NCBI GenBank assembly: GCA_947503285.1 | Contig: CANNDD010000007.1 | Location: 1-64,000 of the forward strand | DNA from: an uncultured Croceitalea sp. | GTDB taxonomy: Bacteria > Bacteroidota > Bacteroidia > Flavobacteriales > Flavobacteriaceae | Length of the DNA: 64,000 nt | Direction: 5' to 3' | Shown here: positions 42,055 to 50,973 of the stretch, one piece after another | Layout of the letters: every line of letters starts with the position of its first letter | Position numbering within the stretch: the first letter of the stretch is position 1 | Notes under the pieces: generated by a model | What the model was told of the DNA's origin: nothing | Database searches by the model: none | The model's input: only the letters and a program-made list of their open reading frames with translations | Program-made: the position numbers and the translations under genes

Positions 42055-44601
42055 TTACGCCGAGTTTCTACTGGCATTGATATTGCCATATAAAGATCTT
42101 GTTACGATTTTCTCATACAACGCTTTGTATTTAGACTCTTGTGTTATATGGTATAAGGCGTTCTGCTGTATGACCAATAGGGGCAATACGATTTTCTCCC
42201 TTATTTTGATCGACTCTCGGGAGACTTCTTCATTTTCCATTAAAATCTTATGACCTGATATTTCAAGCAACATCTTTTCAGAAAGCAGGCATTCATCATG
42301 AAGGATATTCCAAAACTCACCGAACTCTTGGTCTTCTTTTAAATAACCGGTCAAATTAAAATTGGTTTTGGCTAGCGACATCATGCTATTGTGCATCAAA
42401 GCCCTAAAGAAAGGTACTTCTTTATACAAACTTTCCACTTCACTTATACGTCCTTCATTTTTAAATTTTTGAATGGCACTACCGAGGCCAAAATAACCTG
42501 GTACATTCTGCTTTAGCTGACTCCACGAACCAACGAAAGAAATGGCCCGTAAATCAGATAAGGTCAATTGGGCCTTGTTCCCCCTTTTTCCGGGGCGACT
42601 ACCAATATTGGCTTGGGCATAGTATTTTAAGGTACTACGATGCTCTAAATAAGGGATAAACTTATCATGCCGTTTTAAGGAATCGTACTTCGCAAAACTC
42701 AACTCTGACAATTCTTCTATGAGATCTCGTTGTATTTTTGAAATCGTATGTTCTTCTCCAAAAAGGTTATTGCTCAAACCGGCGGTCAACAATTGTTCGG
42801 CATTATGGATAAACTGCTCTTTAGTACCATAGGTACTTGTAATCGTTTGCCCCTGTATGGTCAATTGAATTTCGTGATTGGCAACATCTTTGGTCTGCGC
42901 TGCGTAAAAACGATGTGTTTTTCCCCCGCCCCGTGCCGGTGGGCCTCCCCTACCGTCAAAGAACATCACTTTTATACCGTTTTTTTCACAAACCCCGCTA
43001 AGGGTTTCCTTGGTTTTTAGAATAGACCAATTGGCTTTCAGATAGCCTCCGTCCTTCGTACCATCTGAAAAGCCCAGCATAATGGTATGGGCATCGGCCC
43101 TACGCCTTAGATGTGCACGATATTTAGGTGTATCAAACAGGGTCTGCATTACTTCTTCTGAAGCATCCATACCCTTCATGGTCTCGAATAATGGAATAAT
43201 ATCAAACGTAATTTCCTCTTCTTTCCATCCACACCAACGAAATAATCCAAAGACGAATAAAACGGAATAAATATCTTCTGAATTACTTATGATATATCGA
43301 TTACAGCCCTGTTCCCCATTCTTGGCTTGAATATCCTTTAATTGTTTGATATTCTTTATCGTATCTCTTACAATATCAATATCGAATTCATCGTCTTGCA
43401 AATTGAAATCCTTATTCAAAAGGTTGTCCAACAATTCGTCATCGCTAAGTTCTGAAAGGTCGCCCTTGATGATTCCTTTTTGCCTCAATATCGTCTCAAC
43501 TACTAAATGATGCTTACTATGGTCTTGGCGTATATCCAGAGCCGCAAAGTGCGTCTTAAAAATATGCACCTTGTCAATTAGCTGGTTCAAATCGTCAAGG
43601 TATAGGGAGTGGTATTCAGAGACCAAAATGGCCTTCGCCTCTTCCAATTTTTCAATAATCTCATCATAGCCTATTACAAAGTTTTCTTGAAACATGGCCT
43701 TATAGAGCTTGATGTTCAGCTCATTGATGGGAGACTGTAGCCCTTTAAACGTCAACTTTTTTCGCAAAACCTTAAGTTCATTATAATAGCACTTCATCAA
43801 GGTCAATCGCAATTCATCGGCTACTTGATTCGTGATGTTTGCCGTAACAAATGGGTTTCCATCTCGATCGCCTCCTGGCCAAAAACCAAGTTTGATGATA
43901 TTATAGTTATCAAAATTGGCATCACGGATATTCTTTTTGACATATTGAAATAATTCCCCAATAGCATTGTAATAGGTGTTACGGAGTATGTGGATGATAT
44001 TCTTTGCTTCATCCAATGGGGTCGGTTTCTTCGCGTTGATCAAAGAGGTCAGTCCCAATTGTTGCATGGTCAAATCAATATCATCAATACGGTTTTCATC
44101 TATCAATGCCCTTAGTTCAGCGATGATATCCAATACCGCTGGTGTATAAAACTGGGTAGGGTGGGCAGTAAGTACGATTCGGGCACTAAAGGTAGAAAGC
44201 TTTTTCGCGATCTTATCCCAATTTTTGCTTCGGTTTACCAATTCAAAATAATCATTGATCGATAATGAATTGGTATACTCCTGTAGTTTAGGAAAAGCAG
44301 CATCTTCGACACTATCGTAAAGTACTACCTGACGTTCGACATACTGGATTATTCGAAACATGAAATCTAGCCGTTCACTTTCAGCATTCATTTCAGTGAA
44401 ATTGGCAAAAAAGGTATCCAAGATTTCTTGGGGCTTTTTACCTTGTTGTAAGCCCTTTTCACAATGGTCGAAAAGCAATGGCACCAACATACCGACATTT
44501 TCCATATCGGCATAGGGCAAGCTCAAAAACAAGCTGTTGTAAATATTGAACTTATTGGTAACCGACTTTTTGAATTCCGTTAAACGTTTTGACTGCTGCA
44601 T
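42055..44601 (-). CDS. ppc: Phosphoenolpyruvate carboxylase
   Basis: This 848-residue anaplerotic enzyme makes oxaloacetate from PEP and bicarbonate. The catalytic His147 lies in LTAHPTQFYTPAVLD. Active-site segments LGFWPGGDRDGNPFVT (near residue 237), MLGFSDGTKDGGYL and the mobile loop FFDGRGGPPARGGGKTHRFY (near 548-567) are intact, as is YYAQANIGSRPGKRG. It is a shorter, divergent PEPC than the enteric 880-residue form, and its C-terminus ends NINASRNSA, not the usual NTG. Allosteric control cannot be judged from the sequence. Confidence 0.93.
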   Translation of the reverse strand: MQQSKRLTEFKKSVTNKFNIYNSLFLSLPYADMENVGMLVPLLFDHCEKGLQQGKKPQEILDTFFANFTEMNAESERLDFMFRIIQYVERQVVLYDSVEDAAFPKLQEYTNSLSINDYFELVNRSKNWDKIAKKLSTFSARIVLTAHPTQFYTPAVLDIIAELRALIDENRIDDIDLTMQQLGLTSLINAKKPTPLDEAKNIIHILRNTYYNAIGELFQYVKKNIRDANFDNYNIIKLGFWPGGDRDGNPFVTANITNQVADELRLTLMKCYYNELKVLRKKLTFKGLQSPINELNIKLYKAMFQENFVIGYDEIIEKLEEAKAILVSEYHSLYLDDLNQLIDKVHIFKTHFAALDIRQDHSKHHLVVETILRQKGIIKGDLSELSDDELLDNLLNKDFNLQDDEFDIDIVRDTIKNIKQLKDIQAKNGEQGCNRYIISNSEDIYSVLFVFGLFRWCGWKEEEITFDIIPLFETMKGMDASEEVMQTLFDTPKYRAHLRRRADAHTIMLGFSDGTKDGGYLKANWSILKTKETLSGVCEKNGIKVMFFDGRGGPPARGGGKTHRFYAAQTKDVANHEIQLTIQGQTITSTYGTKEQFIHNAEQLLTAGLSNNLFGEEHTISKIQRDLIEELSELSFAKYDSLKRHDKFIPYLEHRSTLKYYAQANIGSRPGKRGNKAQLTLSDLRAISFVGSWSQLKQNVPGYFGLGSAIQKFKNEGRISEVESLYKEVPFFRALMHNSMMSLAKTNFNLTGYLKEDQEFGEFWNILHDECLLSEKMLLEISGHKILMENEEVSRESIKIREKIVLPLLVIQQNALYHITQESKYKALYEKIVTRSLYGNINASRNSA

Positions 44602-44739
44602 CTGAAAAATTTACCTGTTGAATAGTGCATTAAAATTCGAGTGAATACAAAGATGGTCATAAAAAAGAAATCAAATATGAAATTTAGGTCAAATCACATA
44701 TTTCTAAAACCTATTACGAAAACATAACAAGTGTAACCT

Positions 44740-45405
44740 TTATTCCATAAAATGTTGACGGTATTGCAACACCCTAAAATCAAAGGTATTGAAAGCCGCA
44801 TTCTTACTTTTCAGTTCTTTATAGCGTGGTAAGCTACCTACTGCCCTGTTCGCGGCTCCTGAAGGTGCCGTAAGGGAGACCGTTTTGATATACCGGCCGG
44901 TTTCTGGGTGTTTGAATTGATGGATTCTAGGCACTTCATCTGAAAGCACACCGAAATGTATGTCTTTTGTCCTCAATTGTTTCCTAAAAAAATACTCTGG
45001 GCCATTTTTACTGTTTCCCCCGGTGAAAAGCAAGGTGTCTACAGTGTCATATTGGGCTAGGTAAGCTAGAATATCGCGAAGTTCAACGTGTTGCATGCCC
45101 AGGTCAGAAGCGTCTATTTTGTCACGTTGGGCACGTTCAACGATATCACAAATACCGATACCTTGATCCTTCAAAAAGGCCTTTCGTTCTTGAATGGCTT
45201 TCTCGGTGGTGGTGTAAGTCAAGTCTAAACCAAATATTTCATCCAAAATTTTCCAGAGCTGTCCATCACGGCTACCATAACAAAAATCCACATCACCATC
45301 CTTGAACGCACCGGTCGTAAATCTAGGTGGTGGCAAGGTACCCACAATGAGCTTTTTGACCCCCTCAAACAAAAAGGGGGGATAGGGATGTTGGTGTAAA
45401 AACAT
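44740..45405 (-). CDS. Uracil-DNA glycosylase superfamily protein
   Basis: This 221-residue protein shows N-terminal KKLIVGTLPPPRFTTGAFKD, reminiscent of motif 1 of the UDG superfamily (GTxPS-type), FCYGSRDGQLWKILDEIFG near residue 41, GIGICDIVERAQRDKIDAS near 77 and a late TAPSGAANRAVG in the leucine-loop position. It likely removes damaged bases (uracil, hypoxanthine or similar); the exact substrate is unknown. It follows the broken PLDc_N/TPR gene with a one-base overlap. Confidence 0.75.
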   Translation of the reverse strand: MFLHQHPYPPFLFEGVKKLIVGTLPPPRFTTGAFKDGDVDFCYGSRDGQLWKILDEIFGLDLTYTTTEKAIQERKAFLKDQGIGICDIVERAQRDKIDASDLGMQHVELRDILAYLAQYDTVDTLLFTGGNSKNGPEYFFRKQLRTKDIHFGVLSDEVPRIHQFKHPETGRYIKTVSLTAPSGAANRAVGSLPRYKELKSKNAAFNTFDFRVLQYRQHFME

Positions 45406-46130
45406 TATACCTGCACTGCTAATTCCTCTTTAGCCTTTTTTATAATATGACGATGCGTACTTAAACTCTGTCTTGACATACTTTCAAATTCCTTAATAAG
45501 TTCTTGATAGACCAACATTGCGGCCTCTTTCTTTTCGTTACGATTTAAAAATCTGGCTAGCTCAAGTCTTTCCGTAAAATAATTGTAAGGCGCATCGAAG
45601 GCCCTTAACTCATTTTCGGCATCATCTGCCCTTTCTCGTTTCTCCAAAACCATTCCGTGCAAAAGAGAGGCCTTTGATTTTTTTTAAAACGTAAGATATT
45701 TTTTATCTTATTTGCATACCTAATAGACTCCTCAAATTTGAGGAAAAATAATGGGCTTCCTGCAATTTTGAAATTACATAAAATCATCTTTGAAATTATC
45801 CCTTAGTACGGTGTCATAGTGTTCAATAACTTTTTCATAGATTTTTTCATCTAAATACGCATCTGCCAATCTAACCCTATTTTCAAAGGATTCTGAAAAT
45901 CGCAACTGTTTTTCCAAATCTTTGACCCTTTTCGAAGGGCTGATGACGGATAGGAGTTCTTCTTGCACTTTTTCAATATCCCTTTTTTGAATCACATCAA
46001 CAAAAAGATACAGCAGTGAACCAATAAAAGGCAAAAAAATAATTGCCAATATCCAATAATGGTTGTTTCTGTTTGAATAGCAATGATATACACAATAGGC
46101 CTGCAGGGCAATGCTCAAATAATAGAACAT
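45405..46130 (-). pseudogene. PLDc_N-anchored TPR protein gene, disrupted by three frameshifts
   Basis: Three consecutive reading frames join into one protein of about 240 residues. The first has two membrane helices of the PLDc_N type (MFYYLSIALQAYCVYHCYSN and HYWILAIIFLPFIGSLLYLF), then TPR-like helices (FENRVRLADAYLDEKIYEKV). The middle reads YVISKLQEAHYFSSNL, then EESIRYANKIKNILRF. The last gives HGMVLEKRERADDAENELRA with NYFTERLELARFLNRNEKKE and ends AKEELAVQV. Frame breaks fall at an A4 run (45780-45783), within CCTCAAATTTGAGG (45730-45743) and at a T8 run (45678-45685). Either the gene is decaying or these are homopolymer sequencing errors. Confidence 0.8.
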
Positions 46131-46225
46131 GCCCCCAAAATAGCATAATCCAGTTTAATCATGATGAAATCTTTAAGCAATTCAAAGCACTTTCGTATCT
46201 TGAGGCTAAAGAAAAATTACAGATT

Positions 46226-46360
46226 ATGGGTAGAGGGGATATCAAAACAAAACGGGGCAAGATTGCCAATAAGTCATACGGTGCCAGAAGAAAGCGTAAA
46301 ATAAAAAAGCGCATCGCCGTAGAGGATAAAATTGCAATTGAAAAAGTAAAAAAGGCCTAG
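46226..46360 (+). CDS. Ribosomal protein bTHX
   Basis: This 44-residue, very basic protein begins MGRGDIKTKRGKIANKSYGA, then RRKRKIKKR, matching the bTHX (THX) pattern MGxGDxKTxRGKI..SYG. It sits in the 30S head in Thermus and is common in Bacteroidota. The reading frame is open upstream to 46043, but the ATG at 46226 gives the family start. It converges with the lipoprotein gene, whose end overlaps its last four bases. Confidence 0.85.
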   Translation: MGRGDIKTKRGKIANKSYGARRKRKIKKRIAVEDKIAIEKVKKA

Positions 46361-46719
46361 TCTATCTTAAAGTCCAATTCTATCGCACCTTCTTCGTTTA
46401 TACTGATCTCATAGGTATACAACCCTATAGGCAAAGGGTCTAAATCTTGTTGCTCTGGGGTAAAATCAAAATTTGCCGAATCGGTCTCAACCCGAAAAGG
46501 CATCGCCTGAAAGGCTTCTTCATATTCAAGATATTCTGAGAAACCGTCAACATCAACGTTTTCGTAGAACAAACTATCCGCAATTACTTCGACCAGGTTA
46601 AAATTAAGGTTACTATTGTTTTTGATCCTGATATTTGCAGTTGTCAAATCGTCGTCCCTATCCGTACATGCCCATACGGCTGCAAAAATAAAGGCCAAAG
46701 ACAGCATTGTTTTTTTCAT
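46357..46719 (-). CDS. Small lipoprotein, unknown function
   Basis: The product has 120 residues, with a lipobox FAAVWAC (Cys18) after a hydrophobic signal. A mature beta-rich acidic domain follows (TTANIRIKNNSNLNFNLVEV, then LPIGLYTYEISINEEGAIEL). No family is recognised; the pattern of a short C/DRDDD linker and one Ig-like domain is common among Bacteroidota surface lipoproteins. It is monocistronic. Confidence 0.75.
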   Translation of the reverse strand: MKKTMLSLAFIFAAVWACTDRDDDLTTANIRIKNNSNLNFNLVEVIADSLFYENVDVDGFSEYLEYEEAFQAMPFRVETDSANFDFTPEQQDLDPLPIGLYTYEISINEEGAIELDFKID

Positions 46720-46776
46720 AGTTCACGCACTTGAAACGAGTTCTTTATAAAAGAACGTGATTAAGCGCAGTTTATT

Positions 46777-47538
46777 CTATCTAATAAATACGGGTTGATG
46801 TTCTTTCAGGGTATGTTCTTGGCTGAAAACATAATCATCGTAATCAAAACCCTTGATATCATCTAAATTCTGGGCATCGGTGTCAAGAATATAGCGCACC
46901 ATCGAACCTCGTGCTTTCTTTGCAAAGAAACTTATGATTTTGAGCTTATCGTTTTTCCAGTCTTTGAATATTGGTGTAATTACTGGGACTTTTAATGCTT
47001 TTTCATCAATGACCCCAAAATATTCATTGCTTGCCAAATTTAGAAAGGGTTCCCCTTCTTCAAGTTCATTGTTCAAAAAAGTGGTGACCTCTTTTTTCCA
47101 AAACTCATAAAGGTTTTTCTTGCGGCCCACCTTCAGTTGTGTACCCATCTCTAAACGATAGGGTTGCATTAAGTCAAAGGGCTTTAGCACACCGTACAAT
47201 CCCGATAAGATCCGTAAAGTATCTTCGAGATGCCCTAGGCGTTCTTCAGGTAGGGTATACGCATCCAACCCTTGATATACGTCACCGTTGAAGGCATAAA
47301 CCGCCTGACGTGCATTTTCTGGATGAAAAGGAGTTGAAAATTGTTGGTTACGTTCCCAGTTTAACTGTGCCAGGTTGTCGGAAATGGACATCAATTCAGA
47401 CAGCGCCTTGGGTTTTTTTTTCGCCAAGACCTTATTTAATTTTTCAGCAGCTTCCAAAAAATACGGTTGGGTAAATCTATCCGTAGGTAGTTTGCTTTCA
47501 AAGTCAAGTGATTTAGCAGGGGAAATAACAATTTTCAT
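46777..47538 (-). CDS. yaaA: YaaA-family peroxide stress protein
   Basis: This 253-residue protein starts [20 protein letters not shown], with the conserved helix [20 protein letters not shown] near residue 49, [19 protein letters not shown] near 75, [25 protein letters not shown] near 108-132 and [16 protein letters not shown] near 203. YaaA lowers free iron and limits oxidative DNA damage in E. coli, and its fold binds DNA. It lies 95 bases downstream of the pseudouridine synthase gene, in the same direction. Confidence 0.93.
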   Translation of the reverse strand: MKIVISPAKSLDFESKLPTDRFTQPYFLEAAEKLNKVLAKKKPKALSELMSISDNLAQLNWERNQQFSTPFHPENARQAVYAFNGDVYQGLDAYTLPEERLGHLEDTLRILSGLYGVLKPFDLMQPYRLEMGTQLKVGRKKNLYEFWKKEVTTFLNNELEEGEPFLNLASNEYFGVIDEKALKVPVITPIFKDWKNDKLKIISFFAKKARGSMVRYILDTDAQNLDDIKGFDYDDYVFSQEHTLKEHQPVFIR

Positions 47539-47633
47539 TGCTTACAAGTTTTATCCAAAAATAAGACCAATTTTGATAAGACCGTAGCAGTTTCAAATGA
47601 AGTTCATCAATCTGGGCATTGGTAAAACTTATA

Positions 47634-48659
47634 CTAGTTGGAATGTCTAGCATAACTTCGCCATTTTTCAATACCCGCGGCCATGTCGTTCGGCAACTCA
47701 GAATCAAATCGCATCGATTGCCCTGTCAGAGGATGCTTAAAGCCTAATGTTTTGGCATGTAACGCCTGTCTTGGAAGTATCTTAAAGGCATTGTCCACAA
47801 ATTGTTTATACTTGGTAAAGGTAGTTCCCTTCAATATTTTATCACCTCCGTAACGTTCATCATTGAACAAGGTATGTCCGATATGTTTCATATGAACCCG
47901 TATTTGGTGTGTACGGCCGGTCTCTAATTTACAGGATACCAAGGTAACATAACCCAAGCGCTCTATAACCTTGTAATGTGTTATTGCCTCCTTACCTACC
48001 CCCTCTTCTTCAAAAACGGCCATTTGCAGCCTATTTTTAGGATGTCTAGCCAAATTGCCCGCTATGGTACCCTGATCAAGTTCCATATTTCCCCAGACCA
48101 AAGCTACATATTCGCGTTCACTGGTCTTTTCAAAAAACTGTTTGGCCAAGTAGGTCATGGCTGCCTCGGTTTTGGCGACAACCAGTAATCCTGAGGTATC
48201 CTTATCGATACGGTGTACCAAACCTGGTCGCATAGAGCTGTTATTCGGCAAATTATCAAAATGGTAGACCAATGCATTTATCAATGTGCCTGAGTAATTA
48301 CCATGACCGGGGTGCACGACCATTCCGGCAGGTTTGTTCACCACCAATAATACCTCATCTTCATAAACGATATCCAAGGGTATGTCTTCAGGGGTCAATA
48401 ACAACTCATAAGGGGGGTGTTCGAAAAGAACCTTAACCTCATCACCGGCCTTGACCTTGTAGTTCTGTTTTACAATTTGATCATTGACCCAGATATTGCC
48501 ATCTTTTGCTGCTTTTTGAATTTTATTGCGTGTGGCATTCTCAATAAAATTCATTAAAAACTTGTCTACCCTAAGTGGTTCTTGTCCTTTTGAGGCCACA
48601 AATCTGTAATGTTCAAAAAGGTCGTCTTGTGAAAAGTCTGGGTTCTCGGGGTTATCCAT
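47634..48659 (-). CDS. rluD: RluA/RluD-family pseudouridine synthase
   Basis: This 341-residue enzyme has an N-terminal S4 RNA-binding domain (LRVDKFLMNFIENATRNKIQ near residue 27, NYKVKAGDEVKV near 65) and a catalytic domain. The active-site Asp is in LVHRIDKDTSGLLVVAKTEA near residue 148. Typical later motifs are GRTHQIRVHMKHIGHTLFND near 248 and FPRQALHAKTLGF-like (here LPRQALHAKTLGF). By architecture it matches RluD, which modifies the helix 69 loop of 23S rRNA; the exact target is inferred. Its ATG overlaps the PASTA gene stop by one base (TAATG). Confidence 0.92.
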   Translation of the reverse strand: MDNPENPDFSQDDLFEHYRFVASKGQEPLRVDKFLMNFIENATRNKIQKAAKDGNIWVNDQIVKQNYKVKAGDEVKVLFEHPPYELLLTPEDIPLDIVYEDEVLLVVNKPAGMVVHPGHGNYSGTLINALVYHFDNLPNNSSMRPGLVHRIDKDTSGLLVVAKTEAAMTYLAKQFFEKTSEREYVALVWGNMELDQGTIAGNLARHPKNRLQMAVFEEEGVGKEAITHYKVIERLGYVTLVSCKLETGRTHQIRVHMKHIGHTLFNDERYGGDKILKGTTFTKYKQFVDNAFKILPRQALHAKTLGFKHPLTGQSMRFDSELPNDMAAGIEKWRSYARHSN

Positions 48660-49246
48660 TAGTTAGAATCCGCTTTAATGCGCGCACTATTGGGTATTTT
48701 TCCATTGCCACAAATAAGTTCCACCTTTGAGGTCTTTGGAAGTTTGTCCCCTGGTTTTACGTATTTGCCCTTAAATTTCATTTGGTATACCATGTCTTTA
48801 CCGATCTCATCGATATAAGTCACTCTTTGCACGTCTAAACCGACCGCCCTCAGCATGGAAGAAGCATTACGCTGGGTGACTTGAATGATATCGGGTACCG
48901 TAATTTTCTTGTATCCAGAAGGATTTACCGTAAAATAAATCTTTCTATTGTCTTTGACCTTTGTACCGGCAACGGGATTTTGATCCAGAATCGAGAACCT
49001 CGGATAATCTGGATTATAATTCGTGGAATCCAAGACCTCATATCGCAATCCCGTTTCTTCGGCGATCTTACGCATTTCTTGAACCGATAGTTTCGAAAAA
49101 TCAGGTACCTCAACGAACTCACCATGATTCGTAGTGCTCTTTAGCCATTGCAATGTAATTATACACAACACAATAACGACAACCAAGGCTAGGCCCAACT
49201 GCACTAAAAAGGTTTTACTTTTTAAAAAATCAAAAAAATCTCTCAT
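48659..49246 (-). CDS. PASTA-domain membrane protein
   Basis: The product has 195 residues: a membrane anchor (TFLVQLGLALVVVIVLCIIT, about 10-31) followed by two or three PASTA repeats (VEVPDFSKLSVQEMRKIAEE, ITVPDIIQVTQRNASSMLRA, then a degenerate third). There is no kinase or penicillin-binding domain. PASTA repeats bind muropeptides or beta-lactams and guide division enzymes. It is coupled to rluD and divergent from ddl, a cell-wall gene. I use the ATG at 49246; a GTG just upstream (49249) is also possible. A -7 match on the minus strand lies at 49265-49272. Confidence 0.88.
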   Translation of the reverse strand: MRDFFDFLKSKTFLVQLGLALVVVIVLCIITLQWLKSTTNHGEFVEVPDFSKLSVQEMRKIAEETGLRYEVLDSTNYNPDYPRFSILDQNPVAGTKVKDNRKIYFTVNPSGYKKITVPDIIQVTQRNASSMLRAVGLDVQRVTYIDEIGKDMVYQMKFKGKYVKPGDKLPKTSKVELICGNGKIPNSARIKADSN

Positions 49247-49321
49247 CACTAGTAGTTATCTCGACAAATATAGAAAAACGGCCCTTTTTTAGTTACTTTG
49301 CCATCAACTGATTTGAAGTCA

Positions 49322-50299
49322 ATGAAAAAAAATGTTGCCATTATCATGGGTGGTTACTCAAGCGAGTATGCTATTTCATTAAAAAGTGGGGCCGTAGTCA
49401 AAAAGCATTTGAAAGATAGTAGGTATCATTGTTACGGTATCGTAATAAGCGAAAAAGAATGGGTACATTCAAATGACGACGGTGAACGCTACCCTGTCAA
49501 TAAACATGATTTTAGTATTACCGTTAAAGGTCAGAAAATAATCTTTGATTGCGTTTTTAACGCGATTCATGGTACGCCAGGGGAAGACGGGCTTTTGCAG
49601 GCCTATTTTGGGTTATTGAATATTCCGCAAACCTCATGTGATCACTATCAGGCAGCACTTACGTTCAATAAAAGGGATTTTCTCAGTGCTATCAAACCAT
49701 ATGGAATCAAATCCGCTACTTCCTACTTTCTAAATTATGGTGATAAAATTGATGGTGATGAAATTATCGATACCGTAGGTCTACCTTGTTTTGTAAAGGC
49801 CAATAGGGCGGGTAGTAGTTTCGGAATCTCAAAGGTCTACCAACAGCAAGACTTGAAAGATGCGATCGACAAGGCATTCGCAGAGGATGATGAAATCATT
49901 ATAGAATCTTTTTTAGACGGAACGGAAGTCTCCGTTGGTGTTATTAGGTATAAAGGTAACATTACGGTATTACCGATGACCGAGATTGTAAGTGAGAATG
50001 ATTTTTTCGATTACGAGGCAAAATATCAAGGTAAGTCACAAGAAATCACTCCAGCTCGTATTACAAGTGCCCAAGAACAAAAGGTAGCCGCAATCGCCAA
50101 GAACATTTACGAAAAACTTAAAATGAAGGGATTTACCCGCAGTGAGTTCATACTTGTTGAAGATGAACCCTATATTCTTGAAATGAATACCACCCCCGGC
50201 TTAACCGAGGAAAGCATTTTGCCGCAACAAGCAAAATCTTATGGGCTCGATATGCAACAACTATTTGAAAGTGCGATTGAAGAAGCCCTCAACAAATAA
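49322..50299 (+). CDS. ddl: D-alanine--D-alanine ligase
   Basis: This 325-residue ATP-grasp enzyme makes the D-Ala-D-Ala dipeptide of peptidoglycan. The N-terminal domain starts KKNVAIIMGGYSSEYAISLK, with FNAIHGTPGEDGLLQAYFGL near residue 81, the ATP-binding CFVKANRAGSSFGISKV near 155 and the metal-binding end LEMNTTPGLTEESILPQQA near 283. The ATG at 49322 is used because the upstream in-frame start at 49298 adds unrelated residues. It is followed by coaD after 34 bases. Confidence 0.96.
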   Translation: MKKNVAIIMGGYSSEYAISLKSGAVVKKHLKDSRYHCYGIVISEKEWVHSNDDGERYPVNKHDFSITVKGQKIIFDCVFNAIHGTPGEDGLLQAYFGLLNIPQTSCDHYQAALTFNKRDFLSAIKPYGIKSATSYFLNYGDKIDGDEIIDTVGLPCFVKANRAGSSFGISKVYQQQDLKDAIDKAFAEDDEIIIESFLDGTEVSVGVIRYKGNITVLPMTEIVSENDFFDYEAKYQGKSQEITPARITSAQEQKVAAIAKNIYEKLKMKGFTRSEFILVEDEPYILEMNTTPGLTEESILPQQAKSYGLDMQQLFESAIEEALNK

Positions 50300-50333
50300 T
50301 TATGCTTATTTTTAAACAAAGCCAAACGATTTG

Positions 50334-50792
50334 ATGAGACGTGCTATTTTTCCAGGTTCTTTTGATCCCCTTACCCTCGGACATTACGATATTATCGAAA
50401 GAGGAATCACTTTATTCGATGAGCTGGTTATCGCTATCGGCATAAACGCCGAAAAAAAGTATATGTTCCCTTTAGAAGAACGAACAAAATTCATCGAACG
50501 GGCCTTTGCCAACGAACCAAAGATAAAAGTGGTTACCTATAAGGGGTTGACGGTTGATTTTTGTAAAGAGATAAATGCAGACTTTATCTTAAGGGGGCTT
50601 CGAAACCCAGGGGATTTTGAATTCGAGAAGGCCATCGCACATACCAATCGAAAGCTTTCAGAAATCGAAACCGTGTTTTTGCTCACATCCTCAGGCAAAT
50701 CATACATAAGTTCGTCAATCGTACGCGATGTTATCAGAAACGGGGGTGATTATACCGGCTTGGTACCTGAAACCGTTAAGGTAAGTAGGTAA
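50334..50792 (+). CDS. coaD: Phosphopantetheine adenylyltransferase
   Basis: This 152-residue enzyme performs the fourth step of CoA synthesis. It starts MRRAIFPGSFDPLTLGHYDI, with the nucleotidyltransferase HxGH motif (LGHYD, with T-L-G-H at residues 15-18), ADFILRGLRNPGDFEFE near 83-99 and the ISSSIVR motif near 126-132. The ATG at 50334 is preferred over the adjacent TTG at 50331. It probably shares a transcript with ddl. Confidence 0.97.
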   Translation: MRRAIFPGSFDPLTLGHYDIIERGITLFDELVIAIGINAEKKYMFPLEERTKFIERAFANEPKIKVVTYKGLTVDFCKEINADFILRGLRNPGDFEFEKAIAHTNRKLSEIETVFLLTSSGKSYISSSIVRDVIRNGGDYTGLVPETVKVSR

Positions 50793-50973
50793 TCGGGTAC
50801 TATTTTCACTCTAAAACGGGGTATGGACCAATCGTAAATAGCCATCCAAAACCCCAGATCAAATAAAAACCACATTTTTTGGGGAATTCACAACATATAC
50901 TTTTTTTTGTAGTTATATACTTACATTTTTGTTAGAAATTATTTATTTAAGAACCCCAAATCTTAAACTGATT

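Noticed and set aside
45730-45743. Perfect palindrome CCTCAAATTTGAGG as a regulatory site
   Set aside because: It lies inside the reading frame of the broken PLDc_N/TPR gene, far from any start; more likely coding sequence.
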